35,166 nucleotides of DNA, from the NCBI GenBank assembly GCA_021300015.1, contig JAJTFB010000023.1:1-35166 (forward strand). Reading direction: 5' to 3'. The translations under genes and the position numbers were made by a program. The DNA is from Pirellula sp. (lineage in GTDB: Bacteria > Planctomycetota > Planctomycetia > Pirellulales > Pirellulaceae). The notes beneath the pieces were generated by a model, which made no database searches, was not told the DNA's origin, and worked only from the letters and a program-made list of their open reading frames with translations. This document shows, in pieces, positions 6,204 through 16,211 of this stretch (positions are counted from its first letter, which is position 1; each line of letters begins with the position of its first letter).

Positions 6204-8621
6204 ATGGCAAGTCCGTTTTCGTATTTTCGCAAGAACCAACGACTTTGGATGGCTGCGGCCGTCCTGATCGCAATTCTGTCCTTCGTCGTCGCCCCGATGC
6301 TCCAATCCTTCACAGGCAGAGGTTCCGTCAGCGGACGCAGGGACGCCAACGCGAAAGCCGCATCCTGGTCCGGCGGATCGATCACCCAAGATCAACTCGA
6401 TATCGAACTCGGGGAACTGGCTGTCGCCAATACCTTCCTGAAAAAACTCGCCTTCGATGTGCGTGAAAAAGGCGGGTTTCCCAAAGTCCCCGAAGTCCGC
6501 CCCGATTTCGCACTCGTAGGAATCACCCCCGATACCCGAGATCCCTCGTCGATCCTCGAACGCAAAATCCTCGCCGCAGAAGCCAATCGAATGGGGATCC
6601 ACTTCGATGACCAATCCGTAAAAACCTTCCTCCAAAAATTCGTCGACGGAAAACTCTCCGGAGAGCAAATCCAAAAGGCGCTGAGGGAAGTCTCCGGAGG
6701 ACGCATGTCCTTGGTCGACTTCAACCGCCTGATGAAAGAAGAACTCGCCAAAAATGCAGTCCTACGCCTTGCAAACGGTGGCCAACGCTACGAAGAACGA
6801 GCCAACGCCCAAGGCCTCCCGACGGCGGTCCTTAGCCCACCGAGCAAGAACTGGCAGTACTTCACCCGCTTCAAACGCCGAGCATCCGTCGAAACCTTTC
6901 CGGTCTTCGTCAAAGACTTCGAAGAGTCCATCGATGGCAAACCCACCGACAAGGAACTGCGCGAACTGTTCGATAAAGGCAAAGAACTCACCCGAATCAA
7001 TCAGCCGATTCTGACCGAACCGGCCTTCATGACCCCAGAACTCGCCGACTTCGAATTCATCGCTTGCGATATCGAAAAAATTATCGACGAAGAAAAAACC
7101 AAAATCACCGAGGAACTCCTGCGCTCCGAATACGAACGTCGAGCCAAAGAAAAAGTCTTCGATGTCCCCCTGACCGAAGAAGAGAAAAAAGCCCTCCAAG
7201 AAAAAATAGAACAAGAAAAGAAAGAACAACAAGCCAAAGAGCCCGCGCCGACAAACCTCCCTCCAACCCTCGATAACCCAGACGCGCCAACCCCAGCACC
7301 GGCCCCTGCCCCTGCAGCAGAACCAGCCCCTGCAGCAGAACCAGCACCGGCTCCCGCTGCCGAACCAGCTCCGCCCCCGGCAGCAAACCCCCAGTCCTCT
7401 TTCACGCAGAACCAAGCTAGCCGCCTAGTCTCCTTCCAAGACCCCGCGCCCGAACCGCCAGCAGAAGTCCCCACGCCGGTGCCCCCCGCTGCGGAAACCC
7501 CGGCCTCGGAAACTCCTGCAGCAGTACCCCAAGCCACCGAAGTCCCTGCAAACCCGGTGCCTGCAACAGCACTGCCCGCAGCGGCCCTACCGGCGACAGA
7601 AACTCCCTCGGTAGCGCCTTCGGCGGCCCCTCAGGCAACCCCTCCGGAAGCTCCCGCTGTTCCCATGCGAACCCAAAGCTTCGAAGAGGTCAAAGAGGCA
7701 CTTGCTCGCGAACTCGCCGCCGGACCCGCCTTCCGCGTGCTCGAACAACGTGTCAACGAAATGCGAGATCTCATGGAAACCTACGCTGCGAACCGCAGGG
7801 CATGGGAACGGGCAGTGGCCGAAAAGGACACTTCGATGAAGGAGCCCGAAATGCTCAATCTCCAACAGATCGCAGACAAGTACGGTTTTCAATTCGGCCG
7901 CACAGGACTAGTCGACGTGCGCACTGCCTCGTCCCTCCCGATCGGTCGGTCCAGGGTTTCGCGGGGCCCGAGAATGCAGCCCTTCGAGTTCCCGAACTTG
8001 ATCCGGTTTGCACCCAACCCAAATGAATCCGACAGCTTGGGGAATCTTTACATGCCTCTTCAAAGCACCGCACTGCTGACCCGCTACCTGTTCTGGAAGG
8101 TGGCTCATGAAGCCTCTTCGACCCCCTCGTTCGAGACAGCTAGAGAATCGGTAACCTCGGTCTGGAAGATGCAGCGAGCGGCCGAAAAGGCCGAGTCGAA
8201 GGCCAAGGCCATCGCAACCAAAGCTTCCACAGCATCGCTAGCCGAATCGCTCGAATCCGATACCGAGCGAGGGCTGGTCGTTCGCCCAACCCCGTTCAGT
8301 TGGTTCAACCCCTTGATGGCCGATTTCGACATCCAGTTGAGCAATGTCGAGAACCTCAAGCCCCTGGACAACGATTTCATGGAGAAGGTATTCGCGGCAG
8401 AACCGGGAACCACTCTGGTCGCTTCCGATGCAGCCAAAGAGATCTACTACGTCGTGAAGGTTCTGGATTTCTCACCCTCGGAAGAAGACCTCATGCTGAG
8501 TTTCTCGGCCGCACCGAATACCGGCGGCGTCCAAAACGTCTCGAACATGGAAAGCTCGTCGTTGATCCGAAGCTGGTTTTCGACGGTCCAGAAGCAACTC
8601 GGTTTTCAATCCCGTCAGTGA
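6204..8621 (+). CDS. PpiD/SurA-like membrane-anchored periplasmic protein
   Basis: An 805-residue protein with a short cytoplasmic N-terminus and one membrane segment (about 15-34), in the PpiD layout. A SurA_N/PpiD-like helical region follows (about 55-200), with the SQ/T-type pattern of a buried first helix, then acidic and lysine-rich helices. Residues about 347-489 are a Pro/Ala-rich linker with repeats such as PAPAAEPAPAAEPAP. The C-terminal part is helical and ends near 805. I see no parvulin-type catalytic motif, so the protein probably works as a periplasmic chaperone or scaffold and not as a prolyl isomerase. The ATG at 6204, preceded by AAGGAAA, is chosen over an open frame reaching 6006 because the membrane anchor starts there. 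The crotonase-like gene follows after 13 bases. Confidence 0.78.
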   Translation: MASPFSYFRKNQRLWMAAAVLIAILSFVVAPMLQSFTGRGSVSGRRDANAKAASWSGGSITQDQLDIELGELAVANTFLKKLAFDVREKGGFPKVPEVRPDFALVGITPDTRDPSSILERKILAAEANRMGIHFDDQSVKTFLQKFVDGKLSGEQIQKALREVSGGRMSLVDFNRLMKEELAKNAVLRLANGGQRYEERANAQGLPTAVLSPPSKNWQYFTRFKRRASVETFPVFVKDFEESIDGKPTDKELRELFDKGKELTRINQPILTEPAFMTPELADFEFIACDIEKIIDEEKTKITEELLRSEYERRAKEKVFDVPLTEEEKKALQEKIEQEKKEQQAKEPAPTNLPPTLDNPDAPTPAPAPAPAAEPAPAAEPAPAPAAEPAPPPAANPQSSFTQNQASRLVSFQDPAPEPPAEVPTPVPPAAETPASETPAAVPQATEVPANPVPATALPAAALPATETPSVAPSAAPQATPPEAPAVPMRTQSFEEVKEALARELAAGPAFRVLEQRVNEMRDLMETYAANRRAWERAVAEKDTSMKEPEMLNLQQIADKYGFQFGRTGLVDVRTASSLPIGRSRVSRGPRMQPFEFPNLIRFAPNPNESDSLGNLYMPLQSTALLTRYLFWKVAHEASSTPSFETARESVTSVWKMQRAAEKAESKAKAIATKASTASLAESLESDTERGLVVRPTPFSWFNPLMADFDIQLSNVENLKPLDNDFMEKVFAAEPGTTLVASDAAKEIYYVVKVLDFSPSEEDLMLSFSAAPNTGGVQNVSNMESSSLIRSWFSTVQKQLGFQSRQ

Positions 8622-8634
8622 TTCGCCCCCAACA

Positions 8635-9408
8635 GTGATTCGGTTAAAAAAAACCGCCCCTAGCGGCACGGTCTTGATCGATGCTCCCGCGACTTGCAAT
8701 GCGATGTCGCGGGAGATGATCCAGCAATTGATCGATGCGTTTAGCGACTTCCACCAAGACAAGTCGGTCCGAGCCGTGATCCTCACGAGCGCCGGCTCGA
8801 CGTTCTGCTCGGGAGTGGACCTTAAAGAGTGGCAATCGCAATCCCAGGAACGCGATGCGATCGCGCGATGGCAAGAGGTCGCTTTGGCGCTTCATGATCT
8901 GATCGAATCGATGCTCCGATTGCCTAAGCCCATCATCGCGGCGGTCGATGGCCCAGCCCTTGGATTCGGTCTTGCCATGGTCCTGGCATCCGATCTGGTA
9001 GTCGCCAGTCCTGCCGCTCGGTTCGAGGTTCCCGCGACCCGATACGGCCTTGTCTCAGGTCTGACCATACCGCTTCTGGCTTTCCGATTGGGAGCCAGTG
9101 CAGCGGCCCGCTTAGCACTCGGGGGACAGAGCATCGATGCGACCGAGGCCCATCAGCTCGGCCTTGCGCATCGCATCGTGGCTAGCGATCAGATATGGGC
9201 AGCCTCCCATGCATGGGCAACGACCATCGCGGAAAGTTCCCACGAATCGATCCAGTTGAGCAAACGGCTGCTCAATGAAATGGTCGGCGAATCGCTTCTG
9301 ATGAACCTATCGAGCGGTGCGGCCGTTCTTGCCACCGCCTGCAGTACCGAGTCGGCCGTCGAGGGCCTGGCCTCCTTCGTCGATAAAAGACCGCCCAAGT
9401 TCCCTTGA
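8635..9408 (+). CDS. Crotonase-fold (enoyl-CoA hydratase/isomerase family) protein
   Basis: A 257-residue single-domain crotonase. The first oxyanion-hole segment is AGSTFCSGVDL (53-63) and the second is DGPALGFGLAM (105-115), so acyl-CoA binding is expected. By alignment to the classic crotonase pattern, the positions of the two catalytic glutamates are Ala114 and Ala134 (in VPATRYG). Normal hydratase chemistry is therefore unlikely. An isomerase, thioesterase or decarboxylase-like activity, or a non-catalytic role, remains possible. The start is a GTG at 8635. The gene lies 13 bases downstream of the PpiD-like gene and is probably cotranscribed with it, although no functional link is obvious. 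It converges on the CNNM-type gene. Confidence 0.88.
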   Translation: MIRLKKTAPSGTVLIDAPATCNAMSREMIQQLIDAFSDFHQDKSVRAVILTSAGSTFCSGVDLKEWQSQSQERDAIARWQEVALALHDLIESMLRLPKPIIAAVDGPALGFGLAMVLASDLVVASPAARFEVPATRYGLVSGLTIPLLAFRLGASAAARLALGGQSIDATEAHQLGLAHRIVASDQIWAASHAWATTIAESSHESIQLSKRLLNEMVGESLLMNLSSGAAVLATACSTESAVEGLASFVDKRPPKFP

Positions 9409-9444
9409 TCGCCTTGCGGTAGATCCTCAAGAGCTCGTGCCGAT

Positions 9445-10749
9445 CTAACGAGTGACCAAGGCCTCGAGCACCCGCTGCCTGCGTACCTTGCGAACCACAA
9501 TGCGCACCCCCTGATGCTCAAGGGTATCGCCTCCGATGGGTAGATGTCCCAATCGATCCGAGACCCAAGCGCTGAGATTTGGGAACATCTCGGCGCGATC
9601 GAATTCAATGCCGGTGAGCTCCTCCAATCGGGTCAAAGAGATTCCACCCCCGGCCAACCAGCCCTGGCCGGACCGCACCGCATGGATCGGGAGCATGTCG
9701 TACTCGTCTTGGATATCTCCTAGCAACTCCTCGACAATGTCCTCGAGTGTGATCATCCCGGTGATCACGCCTCGCGAATCGCTCACCATGGCGATATGCG
9801 TATGTTCTCGCAAAAGCCGTTCGAGCGCCGCGGAGATCGTCAGCGACTGATCGAGTTTGGGGATCGATCGCAAGATCCCCGCGATCGAGGGCTCCCTGGG
9901 ATTGATCCGCATGACCGAGACGATGTCTTTGAACGTGACGTATCCGATGATTGTCTGAGGATCGCTCTTGATCTTGGCCACCGGAAAACGGGTGTGCATG
10001 TCCATGTGCGCTGCGATCAAACATTCTCCGAGGGTGCTCTCGAGGGGCAAAGCGTGGATCTGCTCGGCGGGTAAGGCGATCTCCTGAAGCGTCCGACTAG
10101 CGAGCCGAGCTGCCCCGAGAATGATGTTCTCCTCGCGCGACCCGATCAAGCTTGAGGTGCGTGCCAAGCTTGCAATCGCCCGGAGCTCCTGCAACTCGAT
10201 CGCTTCGGTCTTCGACTCGTGAGTGGACTTTGGACTCCAAAGTCGTTCGGTGAAGTTCATCAACCCCGTCGCGGAAGCTTCGAGCACCCAGACCAGCGGC
10301 CAAGCTAAAATCGAGAAGCCCCGCATCCAAGGGGATAGGCTCAAGCAAACCCACTCTTTGTTCCGAAGCGCAAAGAGCTTGGGCACCAACTCACCGACGA
10401 CAATCGTGACGATCGTCAGCGGAGCGACAAAGATTGCGATGGACAAGCCATCGGCGGTAGATTCGCTCCATCCGTACTTTTGCAGGATCGGTGATAGGTT
10501 TTCCGAGGCCGTCGCACCGCTGGTGGCCCCTGCGATGAGCCCGACGATGGTGATACCAAGCTGAACGACGGCAAAGCTCTTTTCGATCCGCTCCTTCATG
10601 ACGATTGCGGCTGTGGCTCCAAAACGCCCTTGCTCCTTGAGCGACTCCAAACGGGCTTTGGTGACGCTAGCAAGCGCTATCTCATAAGCTGCAAACAGCG
10701 CGTTGACCAGCACCATCAAAAGAACGATGATCCATTCAAGACCGACCAC
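9445..10749 (-). CDS. CNNM/CorC-type membrane protein with CBS pair
   Basis: A 434-residue protein of the HlyC/CorC (CNNM) family, linked to magnesium and other divalent cation transport at the inner membrane. The N-terminal DUF21 domain covers about residues 1-180 with several membrane segments, starting with WIIVLLMVLVNALFAAYEIA and including FVAPLTIVTIVVGELVPK. A CBS pair spans about 215-340; VITGMITLEDIVEELLGDI is the typical end of CBS2. A CorC_HlyC domain closes the protein. The start is GTG. The older label hemolysin is misleading for this family. It converges on the crotonase gene, and ilvD lies upstream on the same strand at a distance of 47 bases. Confidence 0.92.
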   Translation of the reverse strand: MVGLEWIIVLLMVLVNALFAAYEIALASVTKARLESLKEQGRFGATAAIVMKERIEKSFAVVQLGITIVGLIAGATSGATASENLSPILQKYGWSESTADGLSIAIFVAPLTIVTIVVGELVPKLFALRNKEWVCLSLSPWMRGFSILAWPLVWVLEASATGLMNFTERLWSPKSTHESKTEAIELQELRAIASLARTSSLIGSREENIILGAARLASRTLQEIALPAEQIHALPLESTLGECLIAAHMDMHTRFPVAKIKSDPQTIIGYVTFKDIVSVMRINPREPSIAGILRSIPKLDQSLTISAALERLLREHTHIAMVSDSRGVITGMITLEDIVEELLGDIQDEYDMLPIHAVRSGQGWLAGGGISLTRLEELTGIEFDRAEMFPNLSAWVSDRLGHLPIGGDTLEHQGVRIVVRKVRRQRVLEALVTR

Positions 10750-10796
10750 GGTAGGATAGGCTTTCGCTCGGGTGTTACTCGGGGATTACTCGAGGG

Positions 10797-12476
10797 TTAC
10801 TCATCCGTCACGCAACCTTCGCTGGCGCTTTTGACATTCTTAATGTACTTATAAAGCGTCCCACGCGTCGCCTTCAACGCCGGTGCGGTCCAGGCCGCAA
10901 GCCGCTTGGCCAACTCCGCCTCGCTGACGTCCATGACGAGTTGATTGGTTTTGGCATCGATCGTGATGTGATCGTTGTCTTGGACCAATGCCAACGGACC
11001 GCCGACTTGAGCCTCAGGAGTGATGTGCCCGACAATGAACCCGTGGGATCCCCCCGAGAATCGACCATCGGTAAGCAACGCGACCTCCGAGCCGAGCCCT
11101 GCACCCATGATCGCCGAGGTCGGTGTGAGCATCTCCGGCATTCCAGGACCACCCTTGGGACCTTCGTAACGGATGATGATCACATCCCCTTTGCAGATCT
11201 TCTTTTGCTCGAGCGCCTCGAGCATCTGCTCCTCGGAGTCAAAGCATCGGGCTGGACCGGAAAAGACCAATCCCTCTTTGCCTGTGATTTTGGCAACGGC
11301 CCCCTCGGGAGCCAAATTCCCAAAGAGGATCTGGATGTGGCCAGTGGGTTTGATCGGGTCGCTCAAGGATCTTACGATGGTCTGACCGGGCTTGAGCCCC
11401 GGCAAATCCTTCAGGTTTTCCGCGAGTGTTTTACCCGTGACCGTCATGCAATCGCCGCTGAGCAAGCCCTCGGCGAGCAAATACTTCATCACCGCTGGGG
11501 TGCCACCGATCGAATGCAAGTCCTCTTGAACGAACTTGCCCGAAGGCTTTAAATCGGCAAGATACGCGACGCGATTGCTCGTGCTCTGGAAATCATTGAG
11601 CGTCAGAGGGACGTTCACACTCCGGGCCATGGCCAATAAATGAAGCACCGCGTTGGTGCTCCCACCGAGCGCCACGACGATCGTCATCGCGTTTTCAAAC
11701 GCTTCGCGGGTCATGATATCGCGAGGCTTCAGGTCGAGTTCCAGCAGATTTCGAATGGCCAGTGCGGCCCGATCGCATTCGTCTTTCTTGGCTGGATCCT
11801 CCGCAGGAATCGAGGCTGAATAAGGCAGCGCCATGCCCAGGGCTTCGATGGCCGAAGCCATGGTGTTGGCCGTGTACATGCCACCGCAGGCCCCTGCGCC
11901 CGGACAGGAGTTTCTCACGATGCTCTCGCGGGTCTGGTCGTCGATTTGACCAGCGAGATACTGACCATAGCATTGGAATGCCGAGACAATATCCAGCGAA
12001 TGGCCATTCCACTTGCCAGCTCGAATCGTTCCACCGTAAATCATCAACGCGGGACGATTCAGTCGCCCCATCGCAATCAAACACCCTGGCATGTTCTTGT
12101 CGCAACCGGGGATGGCGATCAATCCATCGTACCATTGGCCACCCATGATCGTTTCGATCGAATCGGCAATCAGATCCCGGGATTGAAGCGAGAACGACAT
12201 GCCATCGGTGCCCATGCTGATCCCATCGCTGACCCCTACGGTGTTAAACCGCATGCCGACGAGCCCCTGGGCTTGTACCGACTTCTTGGCAGCCAACCCC
12301 AAATCCAGCAGGTGCATGTTGCACGGATTGCCCTCGAACCAAACACTGGCGATCCCGACCTGGGCTTTGTGCATATCCTCAGGCGTTAGACCTGTCGCAT
12401 AGAGCATCGCTTGCGAGGCACCTTGACTCTTCGGTTGGGTAATGCGGGACGAGTACTTGTTGATCGACGAGGTCAT
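10797..12476 (-). CDS. ilvD: Dihydroxy-acid dehydratase
   Basis: Iron-sulfur enzyme of branched-chain amino acid synthesis. It dehydrates 2,3-dihydroxy-isovalerate and 2,3-dihydroxy-3-methylvalerate to the 2-oxo acids. The 559-residue protein has the three cluster cysteines expected of the family: Cys52 in EGNPCNMHL, Cys125 in [10 protein letters not shown] and Cys197 in [12 protein letters not shown]. The family C-terminal motif [15 protein letters not shown] is present. The ATG at 12476 fits the family N-terminus; the frame is open 17 codons further upstream. No other ilv or leu gene is in the window, so the gene appears to stand apart from a pathway operon. Confidence 0.97.
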   Translation of the reverse strand: MTSSINKYSSRITQPKSQGASQAMLYATGLTPEDMHKAQVGIASVWFEGNPCNMHLLDLGLAAKKSVQAQGLVGMRFNTVGVSDGISMGTDGMSFSLQSRDLIADSIETIMGGQWYDGLIAIPGCDKNMPGCLIAMGRLNRPALMIYGGTIRAGKWNGHSLDIVSAFQCYGQYLAGQIDDQTRESIVRNSCPGAGACGGMYTANTMASAIEALGMALPYSASIPAEDPAKKDECDRAALAIRNLLELDLKPRDIMTREAFENAMTIVVALGGSTNAVLHLLAMARSVNVPLTLNDFQSTSNRVAYLADLKPSGKFVQEDLHSIGGTPAVMKYLLAEGLLSGDCMTVTGKTLAENLKDLPGLKPGQTIVRSLSDPIKPTGHIQILFGNLAPEGAVAKITGKEGLVFSGPARCFDSEEQMLEALEQKKICKGDVIIIRYEGPKGGPGMPEMLTPTSAIMGAGLGSEVALLTDGRFSGGSHGFIVGHITPEAQVGGPLALVQDNDHITIDAKTNQLVMDVSEAELAKRLAAWTAPALKATRGTLYKYIKNVKSASEGCVTDE

Positions 12477-12567
12477 AAGACAACTGATAGTTATGGGTGA
12501 TGATATGGATTGCCTGGATGCCCACATTACGGGCGACTATTATTGTGGACGTAAATTCGATTTCTTC

Positions 12568-13098
12568 CTACCTCAAGCGAGAATCGCGGTAGTATTTTAG
12601 AGCGCGACGGTTCGAGACAAACGCCATCTCCTCGAGAACCGCATCGCTCAGCTCGGTCCAAATCCACGATGTCGCCTCGCCATCGACCAACTCGATGTGC
12701 CCCTCTTGCACCTGGACCATGAAGAACATGTCCAAAACAGGTAGGCTTATGCCGCGATAGACGTAAGAATTGACCTCGGAGGTGAGGTACTCTAGGGATT
12801 CGACGGTCAACCCGATCTCTTCGAGGACCTCGCGACGCAAGGCGGCTTCTGCGGTCTCTCCATGATCGACAAAACCCCCAGGCATCCCCAATAACCCCTT
12901 GCCAGGATCATTGGCGCGTCGGAGCAGAAGTACCCGTCCTTGGTTGTCGGCCACCACGGCCCCGACGGCCGAGACCGGACCAAAGAACGTCGAATGGGAA
13001 CAACGCGAACACCGGAAAGGTCGCACGGGCTCGTAAGACTCTCGGGGGTGTCCGCAGGCCGGACAATATCGATAGCTTTCAGCTAATTCCTTGCCCAT
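12568..13098 (-). CDS. Nudix hydrolase with N-terminal zinc ribbon
   Basis: A protein of about 176 residues. Four cysteines (CPAC at 14-17 and CSRC at 32-35, counted from a TTG start two codons upstream) form a zinc ribbon, as in NudC-like and related ADP-ribose-type Nudix proteins. The Nudix box is complete: G77, E83, REV at 91-93, EE at 95-96 and GL at 98-99. Likely substrates are nucleoside-diphosphate derivatives such as ADP-ribose or NADH, but this cannot be decided here. ATG at 13098 is used. An in-frame TTG at 13104 lies nearer to a GAGG motif and may be the real start. The gene is downstream of the MoxR module on the same strand, after a 62-base gap. Confidence 0.88.
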   Translation of the reverse strand: MGKELAESYRYCPACGHPRESYEPVRPFRCSRCSHSTFFGPVSAVGAVVADNQGRVLLLRRANDPGKGLLGMPGGFVDHGETAEAALRREVLEEIGLTVESLEYLTSEVNSYVYRGISLPVLDMFFMVQVQEGHIELVDGEATSWIWTELSDAVLEEMAFVSNRRALKYYRDSRLR

Positions 13099-13160
13099 CG
13101 GCAAACAGTCCTCAACACTGGTGTAGGATGTCGATGCTAAATTCTTCGCTGGGATTCGTC

Positions 13161-15302
13161 TTAGGCCGTCGCGGGCATCGGAGACTTGCGTCTGGAAGCT
13201 TTAGGCAAACACAGCACCGCTTCGATCAATAGAGCCGCAAGCATCGCTACGACAAACCATCTCCAGACTTCTTGAACCAGACTCGAGGCTCGTTTACCTG
13301 CAACGATTTTAGCCCAGGGTAGATCCCCGAACATCCGGTCGAGACTATTCGAGTCGACGACCCTTGTGGAATCTTCCTCAAGGTCTCGGTGAAGTGCAAC
13401 GAGTGAGTCGTCGTTGCGATAGACCCCCGAATGCATGGGATACTCATTCGAAACAGCCGACGGACTCCCGAGCAAGAGCTTGGAGGTCGCATCGACCGAT
13501 CGATGCTCAGTCCCGGCCGATGCGTTCTTGGTCGTACCGACCCGCTGCGCTCCGGCCGCTAGCATCCGCTGGATCGTTACATACAACACCACTCCGTCTC
13601 CGCCAAGGGTCGAATCGCGATCCGACGGAGTCGTCGCGCACAAGGTGATCGGTGTCGGATCCTCCGCTGAAACCGGGACGGTTGCCAAAAAAGGCTTGCC
13701 GTCGGGCAAAGACGCCAAGGCTTCGAGCGTCCCGTCAATCTTGCACAAACGTCGGATCCCAAGCTGTCCCAAAGGGAGCGGAGCTCCGTTGAGGGTGTTT
13801 GCCAAAAGCTGCGAGTCGTTCTGCCATTGGGCGATCCGAGCCAATCGATTTCTCTGGGCATCGGCGGCCGATTCATTCTCGACCGGCGCGATCGCCACCC
13901 CCTCTTGGAGCGATTCCCAAGCCCCCCAACGAAACCCGAAGGCTTGCGTGCTGTCGGCATTCTCCGGGGGCAAGATCAGCAATTGGCCACCGGTGGTGAC
14001 AAAACGCGAGAGCAGTTCCAACGGTTTTCCTGTCGGCAGGTTTTCATGCCATACGACCATCGCGACAGTATTCAGATCGATCGTTTCGAATTGCTCAAGG
14101 CTCGCTAGCTCCACTTCGCATTCGACAGCTTGCTGCGGTGCGATGCTCGCACACAATTCGATGGATTGAACAAGCTCGGGCGATTGGCTGACAATCACTG
14201 TGCGTCGAGTCGGAGATCGCTCGTAGACGAAGTAGCTCACATCATCGCCAGGGTTGGTGTCGGCTGGCAAACGGACCGAACCTAACCCTTGAGCTGCCGC
14301 ATCGGAGCCCCCGGAGCTAAGTTCGCTGCCCGTGGTGCTCTTCTCCAAAGGGATTCGGTAGTCGGTCAACTGAGCCGTGCTCCCTTGAAACTCAACTTGG
14401 GCAATCGAGCGATTCTCACCGACGGAGATTTCCACCGCAAGAGGCTCGCTCGGAACGGCATTTGCCGATGCGACCGGCGTCGCATTGTCGCTTGTCCCGG
14501 AAGCTTCACCGAGCTGCTTATCGATGCGGAAGCTGATCGATAGCTCGGGTCCGTTGTCGGTCTCGACGCGGTACACATCGGTGATTCGGAGACTTCGATT
14601 GACCGTGCTGGGCTGGGAAAGATCGAGGATCGAGAACCGGACAGGCTGGGCGATGGAACGAAACCCGTCTTGAACGGCTTTCCAGCGTCCATCTTGGCTG
14701 CGCCAGTCGCTGTCTCGCATGTCCGAGCAGAGCCAAACCATGGTGTTGCCTGAAGGATTGTTCTTGGCGTACAGGAGGGCTTTTTCCATCAGGTTTGGGA
14801 TGTCGCTCGTGGCCGACCAGGTCTGCCGTGGAGTGGCGCGGAGCCATTGCGTGATGGAGTTGTACTCCTCGGGCTTATCGGCCAGCGGATCGATTTGCAC
14901 GATGCGCTCGATACCGAGAGTTTTAAACGTCTCGGCGAGCTGATCGATTCCTTGTTGAAGCTTTGTGGTGTTCGAGCCCACGGGGGTTTCTTCCATGCTC
15001 GCCGAACGGTCTAGGATGACGATCGCGACTCGGTTTGCATCGCCACCTAAGAGCGCCAGCAGACCGCTTGTCAGAGGCCTAGCGGTAAAGAGGATCAGTG
15101 CCAAGACGGCCAAGGTTCGCATGGCCAGAATCAGCCACTGCCGCAGCTTGGTATAACCGCTGGACATCTTGGTCGCTTCGAGCAAAAACCGCATTGCGGC
15201 CCAAGGGACGGTTTGGAAGCGGCGTTGATTGACCAGGTGGATGATGATCGGGATGGCGGCCAAAGGGAGGGCCAAAAGCATCCATGGTTGGAGAAAGTTC
15301 AC
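13161..15302 (-). CDS. BatA-type membrane protein with von Willebrand A domain
   Basis: A 713-residue inner-membrane protein. The N-terminus is a BatA-type (aerotolerance regulator N-terminal) segment with two membrane helices at about 6-23 and 55-75, separated by the conserved HLVNQRRFQTVPWAAMRFL region. A VWA-like domain follows, with MIDAS motif DRSAS at 98-102. A long periplasmic part and a final membrane helix near residue 690 complete it. It starts at a GTG that overlaps the stop codon of the DUF58 gene in a GTGA sequence, so translation is probably coupled. Family knowledge places such proteins with MoxR ATPases and DUF58 proteins in envelope stress or metal-loading chaperone systems. 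The client here is unknown. Confidence 0.87.
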   Translation of the reverse strand: MNFLQPWMLLALPLAAIPIIIHLVNQRRFQTVPWAAMRFLLEATKMSSGYTKLRQWLILAMRTLAVLALILFTARPLTSGLLALLGGDANRVAIVILDRSASMEETPVGSNTTKLQQGIDQLAETFKTLGIERIVQIDPLADKPEEYNSITQWLRATPRQTWSATSDIPNLMEKALLYAKNNPSGNTMVWLCSDMRDSDWRSQDGRWKAVQDGFRSIAQPVRFSILDLSQPSTVNRSLRITDVYRVETDNGPELSISFRIDKQLGEASGTSDNATPVASANAVPSEPLAVEISVGENRSIAQVEFQGSTAQLTDYRIPLEKSTTGSELSSGGSDAAAQGLGSVRLPADTNPGDDVSYFVYERSPTRRTVIVSQSPELVQSIELCASIAPQQAVECEVELASLEQFETIDLNTVAMVVWHENLPTGKPLELLSRFVTTGGQLLILPPENADSTQAFGFRWGAWESLQEGVAIAPVENESAADAQRNRLARIAQWQNDSQLLANTLNGAPLPLGQLGIRRLCKIDGTLEALASLPDGKPFLATVPVSAEDPTPITLCATTPSDRDSTLGGDGVVLYVTIQRMLAAGAQRVGTTKNASAGTEHRSVDATSKLLLGSPSAVSNEYPMHSGVYRNDDSLVALHRDLEEDSTRVVDSNSLDRMFGDLPWAKIVAGKRASSLVQEVWRWFVVAMLAALLIEAVLCLPKASRRKSPMPATA

Positions 15303-16207
15303 CGCACACCTCGCGCTCGAGTTCGCCCGACGAGAAACCGCATGAGCGGTTGCTCATACGACTCGCTGGTCTGCACCCGATGGTAATCGAGCCCGGTCTC
15401 TAGGACGATTTTCTGCATCGCCACTAGATAATTCTGGAGGGCCTTTTGATAACGGTCGGCGATCTCGGTCGGTTCGACAAAAACCGAGGTGTTTCCCTCC
15501 ATGTCGACGAACCGAACAGGCCGACCGAACGCAAACTCGATCTCTTGAGGGTCGAGCAAATGAAAAGCGGCCACATCGTGCTTGCGGAAACGAAGGTGTT
15601 CAAAGCACCGTTTGAGCTCTTCGGTAGCGACGAAAAAGTCGGACACAATGACCACCAAAGCTCGCTGGCGAAGCGTCTCTGCGAGTTCATCGAGTATCGC
15701 AGGCAAAAGCGTTTCGCCTTGTGGCTTAGCTTTTTCCAGAGTGTCCAATATCAATTTCAAATGGGCCGCCGAGCGTTTCGCAGGGATACTTTGAACGATC
15801 TTCTCCGCGACGGTCGTAAGCCCCACTGCATCGCCTTGCTGTGCGGCTAGATACCCCAAGGTAGCTGCAATACGTCGTGCGTAATCGATTTTCGTCGGCA
15901 TCCCCTTGGAGGAAAAACCCATCGATCCACTTGTGTCTAAGACAACGCAAAGTCGCAGATTCGTGTCGGCCTCGAACTCCTTGACATAGTAGCGGTCGGT
16001 CCGACCGAAAGCTCTCCAGTCGAGCCGCCGAATGTCATCTCCCGGAACGTATTTGCGGTACTCGGCAAATTCGATGCTCGAGCCGCGGTGGGGCGAAGCA
16101 TGCTTGCCCGAGACCGTGCCCTGCATAGCAAACCGCGGAGTCAACGGGACGGCCGCCAACCGCGAAATAACTTTGGGATCCAAAAACGATCGAGTGACGT
16201 TGAGCAT
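15299..16207 (-). CDS. DUF58 domain protein (VWA-like)
   Basis: A 302-residue cytoplasmic protein of the DUF58 family. The signature region reads GSSIEFAEYRKYVPGDDIR (42-60) followed by RLDWRAFGRTDRYYVKEFE (61-79). A VWA-type metal site DTSGS is at 91-95. The start at 16207 is four bases after the MoxR stop; an in-frame start 24 codons upstream would overlap MoxR. The stop overlaps the GTG start of the BatA-type gene. DUF58 proteins are the usual partners of MoxR ATPases and probably act as adaptors between the ATPase and the membrane VWA protein. Confidence 0.92.
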   Translation of the reverse strand: MLNVTRSFLDPKVISRLAAVPLTPRFAMQGTVSGKHASPHRGSSIEFAEYRKYVPGDDIRRLDWRAFGRTDRYYVKEFEADTNLRLCVVLDTSGSMGFSSKGMPTKIDYARRIAATLGYLAAQQGDAVGLTTVAEKIVQSIPAKRSAAHLKLILDTLEKAKPQGETLLPAILDELAETLRQRALVVIVSDFFVATEELKRCFEHLRFRKHDVAAFHLLDPQEIEFAFGRPVRFVDMEGNTSVFVEPTEIADRYQKALQNYLVAMQKIVLETGLDYHRVQTSESYEQPLMRFLVGRTRARGVR

Positions 16208-16211
16208 GAAA

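Noticed and set aside
6762..7537. Several Gly/Ala-rich frames on the - strand
   Set aside because: They are antisense to the Pro/Ala linker of the PpiD-like gene. Antisense of Pro/Ala codons gives Gly/Ala-rich translations.
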